Source: Sulfitobacter sp. SK012
Lineage (GTDB): Bacteria > Pseudomonadota > Alphaproteobacteria > Rhodobacterales > Rhodobacteraceae
Reading direction: 5' to 3'
Assembly: GCF_003352085.1 (NCBI RefSeq)
Contig: NZ_CP025804.1
Location: forward strand, 3,534,001 to 3,598,000
DNA: 64,000 bases
Part shown: positions 1 through 8,226 of the stretch, in pieces
Numbering within the stretch: the stretch's first letter is position 1
Layout: each line of letters opens with the position of its first letter
Notes under the pieces: model-generated
Told to the model about the DNA's origin: nothing
What the model saw: only the letters and a program-made list of their open reading frames with translations
Databases searched by the model: none
Made by a program: the position numbers and the translations under genes

Positions 1-1818
1 GACGAGTACCAAGACGTCGGCCCCGAAGAATACGCGCTAATTGCTGCTGTGGCAGGTCGCAGTCTAGATGATCCAGACCTCCGTATCAGCCTCTTTGCAG
101 TCGGCGATGACGATCAAAACATCTATTCCTTTGCCGGAGCCTCAGTTCGGCACATCCGTCAATTCGAAGAGGACTATGCAGCTAAACCCGTATTCTTGAC
201 TGAGAATTACCGATCAGCTGGACACATCGTAGCGACTGCAAACGCTGTGATCGAAGAATCTGCAGACCGGATGAAGATTGGGAATGACATCTCCGTTGAT
301 CGCGCTAGAGCCAAAGAACCTCTTGGTAGAGAGATGGCAGCGCTCGATCCCGTCGCACAAGGTAGGGTCCAAATTCTTAGCTGTCCGTCCGGAAATGAAT
401 CCCAGGCAATGGCAGCACTTCAAGAGATGTTACGCCTTTCTCGCCTGATACCTGACTGGAGTTGGTCCCGGACTGCGATCATATCGCGAGATTGGCAGAA
501 GTTAATTTCAGTCAGGGACTTCGCCGAAACACAAGGCATCCCAGTGGATGTTGCGAATGAACGCCTCCCTGGCCTCTGGCGGATGCGCGAAATGCAGATG
601 TTCGTCGAAGCTTTGAAGAAAGATCAAAGTCGGGTCGTCTCCGTGGCAGACATGACAGCCACGTTGAATGCTATTCCATCCTCTCGTTGGACTGATCAGA
701 TTGGCGTAGGGCTGGGTATTCTGGCAAGGGAAATCGATGCTAGAAACCTTCCAGTGACTGATGTCATAGAGTGGTTTGCTGAATGGGCTCGCGAGACTTG
801 GGGCGAGCAAACAGGCTTAAAGCTCCTCACAGCGCACCGTGCCAAGGGTCTAGAGTTCGACGACGTAATTATTCTCGACGGAGGCTGGGAACGTCCCTCA
901 CGCAACGAGGATCAAGACGCTCCCCGACGTCTGTTCTATGTGGCCATGACGCGTGCGCGACGCAACCTCATCGTGATGAGTAACGACAACCACGAGTATC
1001 TACCCAAAAACTCGTCTTCTGTTATCACCCGTGTTATGATTCCGGATCTGCAGGCGTTCCCAGGGCCGCGAAGGTATTTCCAGTCGGCTGAAGCGCGAAT
1101 GGTTGATCTGTCGTTCGCTGGTCGCCAAGGAAACAACCACCCTTCCCTAAACGCCATCCCTGATGCCCGAATTGGCGATCCTATTGCTTTGAAGTTGGAA
1201 CAGGATCGGTGGTGCCTAAAGGACTCCGAAGGACGCAGTCTTGGACGAATGTCAAAGAGCTTTGCACCTCCTCCGAACACGCGAATTGTATCTGCAGAAG
1301 TGGCGGCAATTCTGCGGTGGCGCAAAGAAGATGGTGACGAGGCGTTCCATCATACCTTCAGGCGCGATGCTTGGGAGGTTGTTATTCCTGAGTTGGTCTT
1401 CGAGGCCAATGGCCCCAACGAGAAACCTTCTCACGAATTTGGCTTGACCATCGGGACCGGTGCTCAGGAGGTAAGAATGGATCCTAGAAACCAGAAACTG
1501 CCAAGACCGGCGTCAGTCCAAAACAACGACATCCGTGAAGCGAACCTAGATCAGCTTCGCGCAAACTTCTCTGAAGCGGTCGATTCATCAAGATCATGGG
1601 ATGAGCTACAAACACTGCTCAGAATGAAAAACAAGGAGTTAGCCCCCCGTGGAGGTGGCCTCATTTTGAGATCGGTATCAACCAAGGAGACCATCTGCAA
1701 AGCCACTGAGCTGGGATTTGGCTATGCTTCTCTCATCAAGATATTCAACGATGGATTGCCCGGTCATTCCCATACCTGGATCGCAGAGCGCGTTTTGGGA
1801 AAAGCCAAGCCCGACTAA
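1..1818 (+). CDS. UvrD/Rep-type superfamily 1 DNA helicase, C-terminal part (5' end outside window)
   Basis: The reading frame is already open at base 1 and begins inside helicase motif II (DEYQD), so the N-terminal ATP-binding half lies upstream. Motif III (VGDDDQNIYSF, residues about 34-44 of the visible part), motif IV (LTENYRS), motif V (LLTAHRAKGLEF, near residue 275) and motif VI (RRLFYVAMTRAR, near residue 310) follow in the canonical order of ATP-dependent 3'-5' helicases. A tail of roughly 250 residues after motif VI has no feature I recognise. It could be a plain UvrD-like repair helicase, or the C-terminal half of the large RecQ-UvrD composite proteins found in some alphaproteobacteria. 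The window cannot decide between these. Confidence 0.85.
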   Translation, partial: DEYQDVGPEEYALIAAVAGRSLDDPDLRISLFAVGDDDQNIYSFAGASVRHIRQFEEDYAAKPVFLTENYRSAGHIVATANAVIEESADRMKIGNDISVDRARAKEPLGREMAALDPVAQGRVQILSCPSGNESQAMAALQEMLRLSRLIPDWSWSRTAIISRDWQKLISVRDFAETQGIPVDVANERLPGLWRMREMQMFVEALKKDQSRVVSVADMTATLNAIPSSRWTDQIGVGLGILAREIDARNLPVTDVIEWFAEWARETWGEQTGLKLLTAHRAKGLEFDDVIILDGGWERPSRNEDQDAPRRLFYVAMTRARRNLIVMSNDNHEYLPKNSSSVITRVMIPDLQAFPGPRRYFQSAEARMVDLSFAGRQGNNHPSLNAIPDARIGDPIALKLEQDRWCLKDSEGRSLGRMSKSFAPPPNTRIVSAEVAAILRWRKEDGDEAFHHTFRRDAWEVVIPELVFEANGPNEKPSHEFGLTIGTGAQEVRMDPRNQKLPRPASVQNNDIREANLDQLRANFSEAVDSSRSWDELQTLLRMKNKELAPRGGGLILRSVSTKETICKATELGFGYASLIKIFNDGLPGHSHTWIAERVLGKAKPD

Positions 1819-2425
1819 AAATCCATTTGCTCACCCAACTGGCTCAGACCCAAGTGCCAAGTCGAAACGTCGCTGTGTATCGAGCACCTCGCGACTGGTT
1901 TCCAGAAGCCGATCTTGGGCTTGCCAATCAAAGAATGCCAAATCAGTATCTAGCCTTTCGCTGCAATCTCTACCAATGACTGCTGTGCGGGCAAGATGTG
2001 AGTTCTCCCTGATCGCGCTTAGCGGGTCGTCCGGGCGGGGTGACCAACTCACTGCAAAATCCCGCTGCATAGTTTAGAGGCTGCTCTGCTGACCGCACCA
2101 AGGTCGACTTTGGGCCGTTCAAGAGGATCGACAAATTTAGCCGCAGTATGGCTTCAGCTCATTTTTTGCCTCAACCAAGTTGTTAACCATGCATCCACAA
2201 CCATTCGGCCGAGTCTAATACCGCATGCTATGAGACGCGGCGTCCGTGTTATTTTTCTCGCATACCTCGAACCCTTTGGTTTTGCATTTCATTCTAGGAG
2301 AGATCTCCTAATTACGAAGCGATTTTTCTACCACCTGGTCCCGTATCTGTGGCGTGGGCCCTAGCTTGGCGTTATGTTGAATCTTAAGCGTCTTCACTGA
2401 AACAGACACCCGGACCTAATTTGTT
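1819..2425. other. Intergenic region without a convincing gene
   Basis: The 607-bp spacer separates the helicase from the dehydratase. A 79-codon minus-strand frame at 1831-2070 is open, but its protein is not one I recognise and it has no clear ribosome site. It may be a remnant. The stretch just upstream of 2426 must carry the dehydratase promoter, but I see no distinct operator. Confidence 0.4.
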
Positions 2426-4156
2426 ATGCCCAAACTACCAGAAGACCTCCGCTCTGCACGCTGGTTCGCACCAGACGATCTGCGTTCAATGGGCCATCGT
2501 AGCCGGGCAATGCAAATGGGCTGGTCGAGCGAAGACTGGGAGGGCAAGCCCGTTATCGCGATTATTAACACTTGGTCAGACCTGTCGCCTTGTCACCATC
2601 ACCTGCGCGACAGGGCGGAGTGGGTGAAGCGCGGGATTTTGCAGGCAGGCGGCACACCGGCTGAACTGCCAGTTCAAGACTTTGCCGAACAATTCCTTAA
2701 ACCCACCTCAATGCTGTATCGCAATTTGGGCGCTATGGAAGTGGAAGAGACATTGCGCAGCCATCCAGTGGACGGCGTTGTGCTGATGGGTGGGTGTGAC
2801 AAGTCTACGCCTGCATTGGTGATGGGCGCGATCTCCATGGGGTTGCCGTTCATATTTTTGCCCGCAGGTGCGATGCTTCGGGGAAACTACGCGGGGCAAA
2901 AGCTCGGGTCCGGCACGGATGTTTGGAAATATTGGGACGAGCGACGCGCTGGTAATATTGGCAAAGCAGAGTGGGACGGCATACAAGGCGGGATCGCTCG
3001 GTCGTACGGGACATGTATGACAATGGGCACGGCATCGACAATGATGTCGATCGCTGAAGGGTTTGGTCTAACGTTGCCCGGTGCCTCCTCAATCCCAGCG
3101 CCTGATGCCAGCCACAAACGTATGGCCGCTGCCTGCGGACTTCGGATTGTCGATATGGTGTGGGAGGATCTTACTCCCAACAAAATCATTACCCCAGCTG
3201 CAACCCGCAATGCCGTGACGGTCGCAATGGCGACGGGTTGCTCCACCAACGCCATTATCCACCTGATCGCAATGGCTCGCCGCGCGGGCGTCCCTTTAAC
3301 CCTCGACGACATAGACGCCGTCGGACGCACGACACCCGTGATCACGAATGTCCGCCCCTCCGGCAGCGAATACCTAATGGAAGACTTTTTTTACGCAGGC
3401 GGTTTACCTGCAATGATGAAGGAGCTCGGCGGCAAGCTGGATCTGACGGCTATAACAGTGACGGGCAAAACGCTTGGTCACGACATCGAAGGGGCAAGAA
3501 ACTACAATGACGATGTCATCCGCCCATTGTCAAACCCAGTTTATGAAGAGGGCTCTTTGGCGGTGCTGCGCGGAAATCTCGCCCCCGACGGTGCTGTCAT
3601 CAAGCCCGCAGCGATGGACCCAAAATTTCAGAAACACAAAGGCTCTGCCATTGTGGCGGACAGCTATGCTCAGCTGAAAGATATAATCAATGACGAGGAC
3701 TACCCAATGACGGCCGACAGCGTTCTGGTTCTACGCAATGCTGGGCCAAAAGGTGGGCCGGGAATGCCAGAATGGGGTATGATCCCGATGCCAAGGGCTC
3801 TCTTGAAACAGGGAATCCGGGATATGGTGCGCCTTTCTGATGCGCGGATGTCGGGCACGTCTTACGGTGCCTGCATCTTGCACGTAGCACCCGAAGCCTT
3901 TGTCGGAGGACCGCTCGCGCTGATCCGTACTGGTGATGTTATTGAGCTGGATGTGCCAAACCGTTCCTTGAATGTTAAGTTGTCTGACGGCGAATTGGCA
4001 GAACGCAGCGCTGCTTGGGTCGCACCAGAGCCGCGATATGAGCGTGGTTATGGCTGGATGTTCGCGCAGCATATCGAACAGGCCGACAAGGGCTGCGACT
4101 TCGATTTTCTTGGGACCGAGTTTGGTGCGCCAGTTTCTGAACCAGAGATCAATTAG
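2426..4156 (+). CDS. IlvD/Edd-family sugar-acid dehydratase, probably L-arabinonate dehydratase
   Basis: The 576-residue protein matches the IlvD/Edd family of [Fe-S], Mg-dependent dehydratases, which convert aldonates to 2-keto-3-deoxy acids in the cytosol. Cluster-type cysteines are visible in SPCHHH near residue 56, MGGCDKS near 125 and YGTCMTMGTAS near 195. The length and the segment VRPSGSEYLMEDFFYAGG fit the pentonate/hexonate dehydratase branch (L-arabinonate dehydratase type, about 580 residues) better than branched-chain IlvD. The gene stands alone, with no L-arabinose pathway partners next to it in the window. Substrate is therefore inferred; D-fuconate or another aldonate is possible. 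Confidence 0.8.
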   Translation: MPKLPEDLRSARWFAPDDLRSMGHRSRAMQMGWSSEDWEGKPVIAIINTWSDLSPCHHHLRDRAEWVKRGILQAGGTPAELPVQDFAEQFLKPTSMLYRNLGAMEVEETLRSHPVDGVVLMGGCDKSTPALVMGAISMGLPFIFLPAGAMLRGNYAGQKLGSGTDVWKYWDERRAGNIGKAEWDGIQGGIARSYGTCMTMGTASTMMSIAEGFGLTLPGASSIPAPDASHKRMAAACGLRIVDMVWEDLTPNKIITPAATRNAVTVAMATGCSTNAIIHLIAMARRAGVPLTLDDIDAVGRTTPVITNVRPSGSEYLMEDFFYAGGLPAMMKELGGKLDLTAITVTGKTLGHDIEGARNYNDDVIRPLSNPVYEEGSLAVLRGNLAPDGAVIKPAAMDPKFQKHKGSAIVADSYAQLKDIINDEDYPMTADSVLVLRNAGPKGGPGMPEWGMIPMPRALLKQGIRDMVRLSDARMSGTSYGACILHVAPEAFVGGPLALIRTGDVIELDVPNRSLNVKLSDGELAERSAAWVAPEPRYERGYGWMFAQHIEQADKGCDFDFLGTEFGAPVSEPEIN

Positions 4157-5120
4157 GGTCCTGGCCAAGACAGAAACCAGGCACCAAATGTAGGTTGAGA
4201 GGAAACTGCGCCGCATCGCCTGACGGATAGATGAAGGTCGAGTTTAGGCCGCATACCGGCTTTGTTGCACAACTCAGCCTGAGGTCAGACTTCCCCTTAC
4301 CCCTGATGGACTTATCCTACGGTCTCTGCCTGGAGGATACCAAGAGCGGTAACGCCGTTGAGGATCGCAGCGCGGATTTGGATTTCTGGGATCTGCCGAT
4401 CGAAGTCTCTCGCCGAGACCCAAGGGCAGTTTGGGTGGCCGGAGCCGAATGAATAACAACAACCCAAATCTCAACCCAAGCTATCCTTCAAACAAACTGA
4501 CATCACGCGGTGCGAATTACCCGCATGCTAGAGAAGTCTGGGAAGGACCCAAGAAGTGCAATCACCTTTGCTAGTTGGCCGCTTGGCCAGAGATCGCAAA
4601 CCTAATCTCCGTCTGAGTCTGCCTGACTGCGCTGTATCTTGGGACTCTGGGACCTTGGGACCTTGGGACCTTGGGACAGGGGCGGGACAGCTTGATGTCC
4701 CGGACAACTCTCTGATTAAAATCAGTAAAAATGCATAGGGACAATAATATACCAATAAAGGAATATAGGTTAGAGAGCCTCGAGTTACAGGATAGTGTGT
4801 CTTAATGAGTTGATCCCTGTCCCATTTGTCCCGACCCCCAAATTTCTACTTTTTATCAGCAGGTTGCCCGGGACAATGCCCGGGACAACGCTGTGTTTGG
4901 CGCTAGCCTACCTCATCGCCAGAAAGGCACAGGCAGGAGGTATCCGGCCTGTTTATGTGACTGCATTGCCGTCACTGGCCCTGATGAGTTCCGCGAGCGA
5001 GGTTCCATTCGGCTTATCGACCTCAGAGGGCCGCGGACCTTCCCGGAGTGTCCTTGCTCTTGGTTGACTTAATTCCGCATCATCACTTCAACGTCTTGCA
5101 TCTCTTGGCAGTCCGCGCGG
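4157..5120. other. Intergenic region with clustered GGGACA/TGTCCC motifs
   Basis: No coding sequence is supported in this 0.96-kb spacer. Its notable content is a run of about 8-bp repeats at 4641-4677 and eight GGGACA motifs in both orientations between 4673 and 4887. The end nearest 5121 abuts the 3' side of an IS110 remnant, so part of it may be old IS flank. Confidence 0.5.
4641..4677. repeat. Short tandem repeat, 8-bp unit GGGACCTT
   Basis: Units GGGACTCT, GGGACCTT, GGGACCTT, GGGACCTT and a partial GGGAC follow each other without gaps. Inverted and direct GGGACA copies follow at 4684, 4696 (reverse), 4738, 4818 (reverse), 4827 (reverse), 4870 and 4882. Function is unknown. Confidence 0.85.
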
Positions 5121-5638
5121 TTAGAACGCTGGCTGCCGGTATTCTTGTTTCTTTGTGAGCATGGCCCAAATGGCACGAGCCGCCTTGTTTGCCATTGCCG
5201 TTGTTGCCAATCGGAATGGTTTTTCGGCAATGATTTTGGCTGTCCAAAGATCAACCTTTTCCGGTGAACGCTTGGCCATGACAGCGCGCGACGTCATGCC
5301 GACTACCAACAATTTGCGAATGTACCGATCCCCTTTCTTGGTGATTTCCCCAAGTCGTTCCCTTCCTCCGCTGGATTTATTGAGCGGAGTTAGTCCGAGC
5401 CAAGCCGCCAGGTCACGACCTGTTCGGAACTGATGGGCATCGCCAATGGTCGCGACAATCGCAGACGCCGTGACCCGCAGGCTTCCACGCCAATTACGCA
5501 AGGGGGCAAAGTCTCGAAGAACGCAAGCAGCTTCGCGCGTTTGATTGCCTTATTGAAGATCACGCGGCCGTTCTCGGAAATACCGTGAACTTGAAAAACA
5601 TCCTTGGCCAAATCGAGGCCGACTGTCTTTACTGACAT
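5121..5638 (-). pseudogene. IS110-family transposase, internally deleted
   Basis: The N-terminal piece (start at 5638) has the DEDD-domain opening GLDLAKDVFQVHG and GVEACGS. The C-terminal piece (frame 5121-5501) has the typical WLGLTPLNKSSGG serine-domain region and KKGDRYIRKLLVVGMTSRA. They meet near 5470 in different reading frames, and the central part of the usual 330-340-residue enzyme is missing. The gene is therefore a deletion remnant and cannot make active recombinase. The spacer above 5638 still shows stem-loops that may be the element's guide-RNA region. Confidence 0.85.
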
Positions 5639-5800
5639 TGGGTGGCTCCCTTCTTAGCAGTTGATGACAACTGCATTGTGGCACATTTGATGCCGGGGGA
5701 GCAGGAGCCATCCACCTCATCCGCTAAGGGCCGGAAGCGGTAGTTGCTCCTATTGCAGCTAACGGCAACTTTGTCCCACAACCCGGTCATAGCCGTGTTT
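5639..5800 (-). ncRNA. Candidate bridge-RNA-like leader of the IS110 remnant
   Basis: The non-coding stretch directly upstream of the transposase start is rich in nested inverted repeats. An outer stem pairs GGTGGCTCC (5641-5649) with GGAGCCA...CC (5704-5716). Inside lie CAGTTG-ATGA-CAACTG (5658-5673) and GGCA-N7-TGCC (5680-5694). IS110-group elements are known to encode a structured guide (bridge) RNA between the left end and the transposase gene. The assignment here rests on position and structure only, and the host gene is already broken. Confidence 0.3.
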
Positions 5801-5839
5801 TCTGCCAGTGTCTGCTCTGGATCAAAGCAGCCCTTGACG

Positions 5840-5861
5840 CTGGGCCTATTGATAGGCCCAG
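5840..5861. other. Perfect 10-bp inverted repeat at the end of recombinase module copy 1
   Basis: CTGGGCCTAT and ATAGGCCCAG face each other across two bases. The corresponding site of copy 2 (36116-36133) keeps a stem, GGACCT/AGGTCC, with a G-C pair replaced by an A-T pair. Paired change implies that the structure or symmetry is kept. It could be the terminator of the integrase gene (about 210 bp past its stop) or a recombinase core site. Confidence 0.6.
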
Positions 5862-6070
5862 AGCCTAGCTATAGGCAAACGATACAATGAAACCGGCAAC
5901 CATCAAAAACACTCTCCCTGCAGACCTCAGGTGCTAACCTTTCCTCTTATTTCTCTTTTGCAGCGAGGGTCTGATCGGTATTTGCAGCGTATGTCTCAAG
6001 GAGTTCAGAGTTGTCTTCCACACCACGGCAAAGGCCCAGCTTCCTAATTCGAGCTTTGCTAGAAAGTCTA

Positions 6071-7159
6071 TTAGGCTGAAGTGCTTGAGTTGATACGACC
6101 CGTGATTTCGCTGCATGCAGCTTCCATTGAGGGACGAAGTGCAACCAGTGACGGCCGAGTGTATCTTTGCCCCGTGATCGACAACGGAGTATGATTGAGC
6201 AACCGACCTACGATCTCTTCCAGAACGCCCGCTTCCATTGCAACCGTTGCAAACGTTCTGCGATGCATATGTGGGTTATATTTGAGCCTTTCCGGTTTTG
6301 TGATGTGCCCAACCACTGATTTTGGAGAAGGAAACACCCACTGTCGGCTGAGAGGCCGCAACGGCGCTAGGATCTCATGATGCAACTGTAAGATGGGCAG
6401 GTCGAAACTCCGGCCGTTTTTGGTCATGGGCAGGTGGATATGATCTTCGTGGATACTGCTCCACTGAAGAGTCAGCGCCTCGGTTTTTCTTAGGCCGGTA
6501 AACAGAAGAAACTCATAGAACACGCGGTGTATCGGGTTGTTCAGATCGTCGATCGTTTGCCGCCACGCCTTCAAGTCATCAATAATACGGCCGTCCGGTT
6601 TTTCCGCATACCATTCGATTGCCATGGTAGGGCATTCGGGCAGGTCGTAAGTCCGACGCGCATGGTTATAGATTGACCGAAAGGCGCGAAGCACATGGTT
6701 GGCCCCAGACGGCATCTTCGCCAATTCCTGGTGGCGGCGAACAACCATCGCTTTGCTAATCTCATCCAGGGGCAATCGCATCCAATCTTTTAAATGGAGT
6801 TCCAGTTGCCTTCGTGTGCCACTCTTGTGGACCTCAGAGCGCAACTTTGGGCGCGCCAAGTAGACTTCCGTCGCAGCTTCAAGCGTAGGCGCGCCTATCT
6901 GCGCCGCCTTCCCTGCCCCTCTGCCCATCTCCAGAGCAAACCCAAGTGCAGTTTGCCGTGCAGCCTGCGCTGAGATCGTTGGGAACCGGCCAATCAGAAT
7001 GCGTTTGGTCTGACCGCCCACGTCTTTCTGGAAATACCAGGTCTTGGATCGCTTCCCCACGAAGAGCACCAAGCCCTTGATTTCGGAGTCCCAATACTTG
7101 TCGGTTCCCGCTCTCGCATGCGGCAATTTCCGCGCAAACGTCTCTGATAGCTTTGGCAT
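6071..7159 (-). CDS. Tyrosine recombinase/phage-type integrase, copy 1
   Basis: The 362-residue protein has an N-terminal arm-type DNA-binding region (residues 1-80), a core-binding segment (about 95-185) and a complete catalytic domain. The catalytic residues are Arg224 in TGLRKTEALTL, Lys247 in MTKNGRSF, His297/Arg300 in PHMHRRTF, His323 in LLNHT and the nucleophile Tyr333 in GQRYTRP. A longer frame reaches 7213, but the ATG at 7159 is chosen because the second copy starts there. Such enzymes integrate or excise genomic islands. It is nearly identical to the gene at 36345-37433, and both should be active by motif content. Confidence 0.9.
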   Translation of the reverse strand: MPKLSETFARKLPHARAGTDKYWDSEIKGLVLFVGKRSKTWYFQKDVGGQTKRILIGRFPTISAQAARQTALGFALEMGRGAGKAAQIGAPTLEAATEVYLARPKLRSEVHKSGTRRQLELHLKDWMRLPLDEISKAMVVRRHQELAKMPSGANHVLRAFRSIYNHARRTYDLPECPTMAIEWYAEKPDGRIIDDLKAWRQTIDDLNNPIHRVFYEFLLFTGLRKTEALTLQWSSIHEDHIHLPMTKNGRSFDLPILQLHHEILAPLRPLSRQWVFPSPKSVVGHITKPERLKYNPHMHRRTFATVAMEAGVLEEIVGRLLNHTPLSITGQRYTRPSLVALRPSMEAACSEITGRINSSTSA

Positions 7160-7754
7160 TCTTTGTCGGCCTTTTGTGGGTAACGGTGTGCAAGCAGGTG
7201 CTACCCCATGCAACCCTACGCAAGATTAAAGTCAACAAAAATAAGTAGTAAGCAACTCAGTGATACGGTGTGTTACTCAGGAGCTTTGCTTGGAAAACTG
7301 AGGTCTTAACCAATATACAACGCCCGCATACCAATTTTTAGCAATTTCATAGAACTTTGGGGGTCAAGCGATATGTGATCGTTCAGATGAGAGGCGGATC
7401 AATCTTCAATGTGTCGACAAAACCCGCTGAAGGGTTAACTCGGTTTCGTTTGATCCCTGCACCCTCCAACCCAAGCTGTATTCGAACCTGCGTTCAGCTT
7501 AAAAGTGGTCTTTCCAGCCAGTATCAGTCCGGCTTCCATCCAATCCCGAGGCGGAACTTCAGCATAGCAACGATGATTGACTGTTAATCAATTGGCCGTA
7601 GGCTCGCCCCTTACCGCCTGATCCATAAAAATAATTTTAATTCAATATCTTAGCGTTTTTTTGTTTTAAGGAAAAACCTAAGGGTCTCGCCTTGTCACCG
7701 AATTTGTCACCAGATCCTCTCAAGATTGAACCAATAGATTGCAAATTTGTGTAC

Positions 7755-7782
7755 CGGAGTTCGATTCTCCTAATCGCCTCCA
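7755..7782 (+). other. tRNA/tmRNA 3'-end-like fragment, possible attachment site
   Basis: A T-arm-like hairpin GGAG-TTCGATT-CTCC is followed by TAATCGCCTCCA, resembling an acceptor 3' strand with CCA end. No matching 5' acceptor, D-arm or anticodon arm lies upstream, so it is not a complete tRNA gene. Genomic islands with tyrosine integrases commonly leave the 3' end of a tRNA or tmRNA at their junctions. The neighbouring TTGTCACC repeats 12 bp apart could be arm-type sites. Confidence 0.4.
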
Positions 7783-8071
7783 TCCAATACAAATAAGATA
7801 TTGATCTTAAATGATTTTCGACAAAAATACCCATCTAGTCACATCTACCAACCCAAACAAATTTCATCACATCGTAACGGGCATAGCAATTTACTTTGAA
7901 TTTTTCGGGACTGGAGATTGGGCGTGTAATTTTACGCGCTGCAAATGCAAAGCAAAGGGCCTAGCTGAACGGTCGCTTTCGAAGCTGCGTTGCAGAGAGG
8001 TGCTCGGACTGATCAGTGCAGCTTTTTTCTGCACGAGCGAAAGATTCGATTTCGATCCGACCGGTTTAGTT

Positions 8072-8118
8072 CGAAACTAACCTTCGCTGCGCGGCACATT
8101 AATGACTGCTATGCGGAC
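8072..8118 (+). repeat. Dispersed intergenic repeat, copy A
   Basis: The block contains CCTTCGCTGCGCGGC then TGACTGCTATGCGGAC and matches 9556-9601 closely. The MFS gene lies between the two. Partial copies occur at 20562-20614 (reverse) and 49196-49229. It is always intergenic in this window, with no coding potential. Confidence 0.65.
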
Positions 8119-8226
8119 AACCCAGACCTTCGCCCCGCTCGCTCGAACGGCCCCTTTCGTGCGCGGTATAAATTCTGGCTCACTTAATGTATTGTGCATA
8201 TCGACAGCAATCACGATGCTGCAAAG

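Larger units (their letters stand above)
5823..7327. repeat. Tyrosine-recombinase module, copy 1 (direct repeat of 36096-37601)
   Basis: This 1505-bp block holds one integrase gene plus flanks and recurs in the same orientation at 36096-37601. The match starts at CAAAGCAGCCCTTGACGCTG and stops after ACAACGCCCGC, beyond which the two loci are unrelated. The integrase coding part differs at only a handful of bases. The outer non-coding segments differ far more, except for an invariant 34-bp block at 7294-7327. The two copies bracket about 29 kb of accessory DNA. Confidence 0.9.
7328..8226. other. Intergenic region with tRNA-like 3' fragment and a dispersed repeat
   Basis: No gene is supported across about 900 bp. 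It contains an 8-bp direct repeat TTGTCACC (7692 and 7704), a tRNA/tmRNA 3'-end-like sequence (7755-7782) and a dispersed intergenic repeat copy (8072-8118). Position next to an integrase and the tRNA-like end suggest part of it is an old attachment region. Confidence 0.5.

Noticed and set aside
2426..4156. Membership of the L-arabinonate dehydratase-like gene in the L-galactose cluster
   Set aside because: It is 36 kb away beyond two recombinase modules, and the cluster already has a UxaA-type dehydratase.
5934..6144. Small frames at the 3' end of the integrase module
   Set aside because: They are out-of-frame overlaps of the integrase 3' end, repeated in both modules only because the DNA is duplicated.
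7755..7782. A complete tRNA gene
   Set aside because: Only the T-arm-like and acceptor-like 3' parts are present. No D-arm, anticodon arm or 5' acceptor strand pairs with it.
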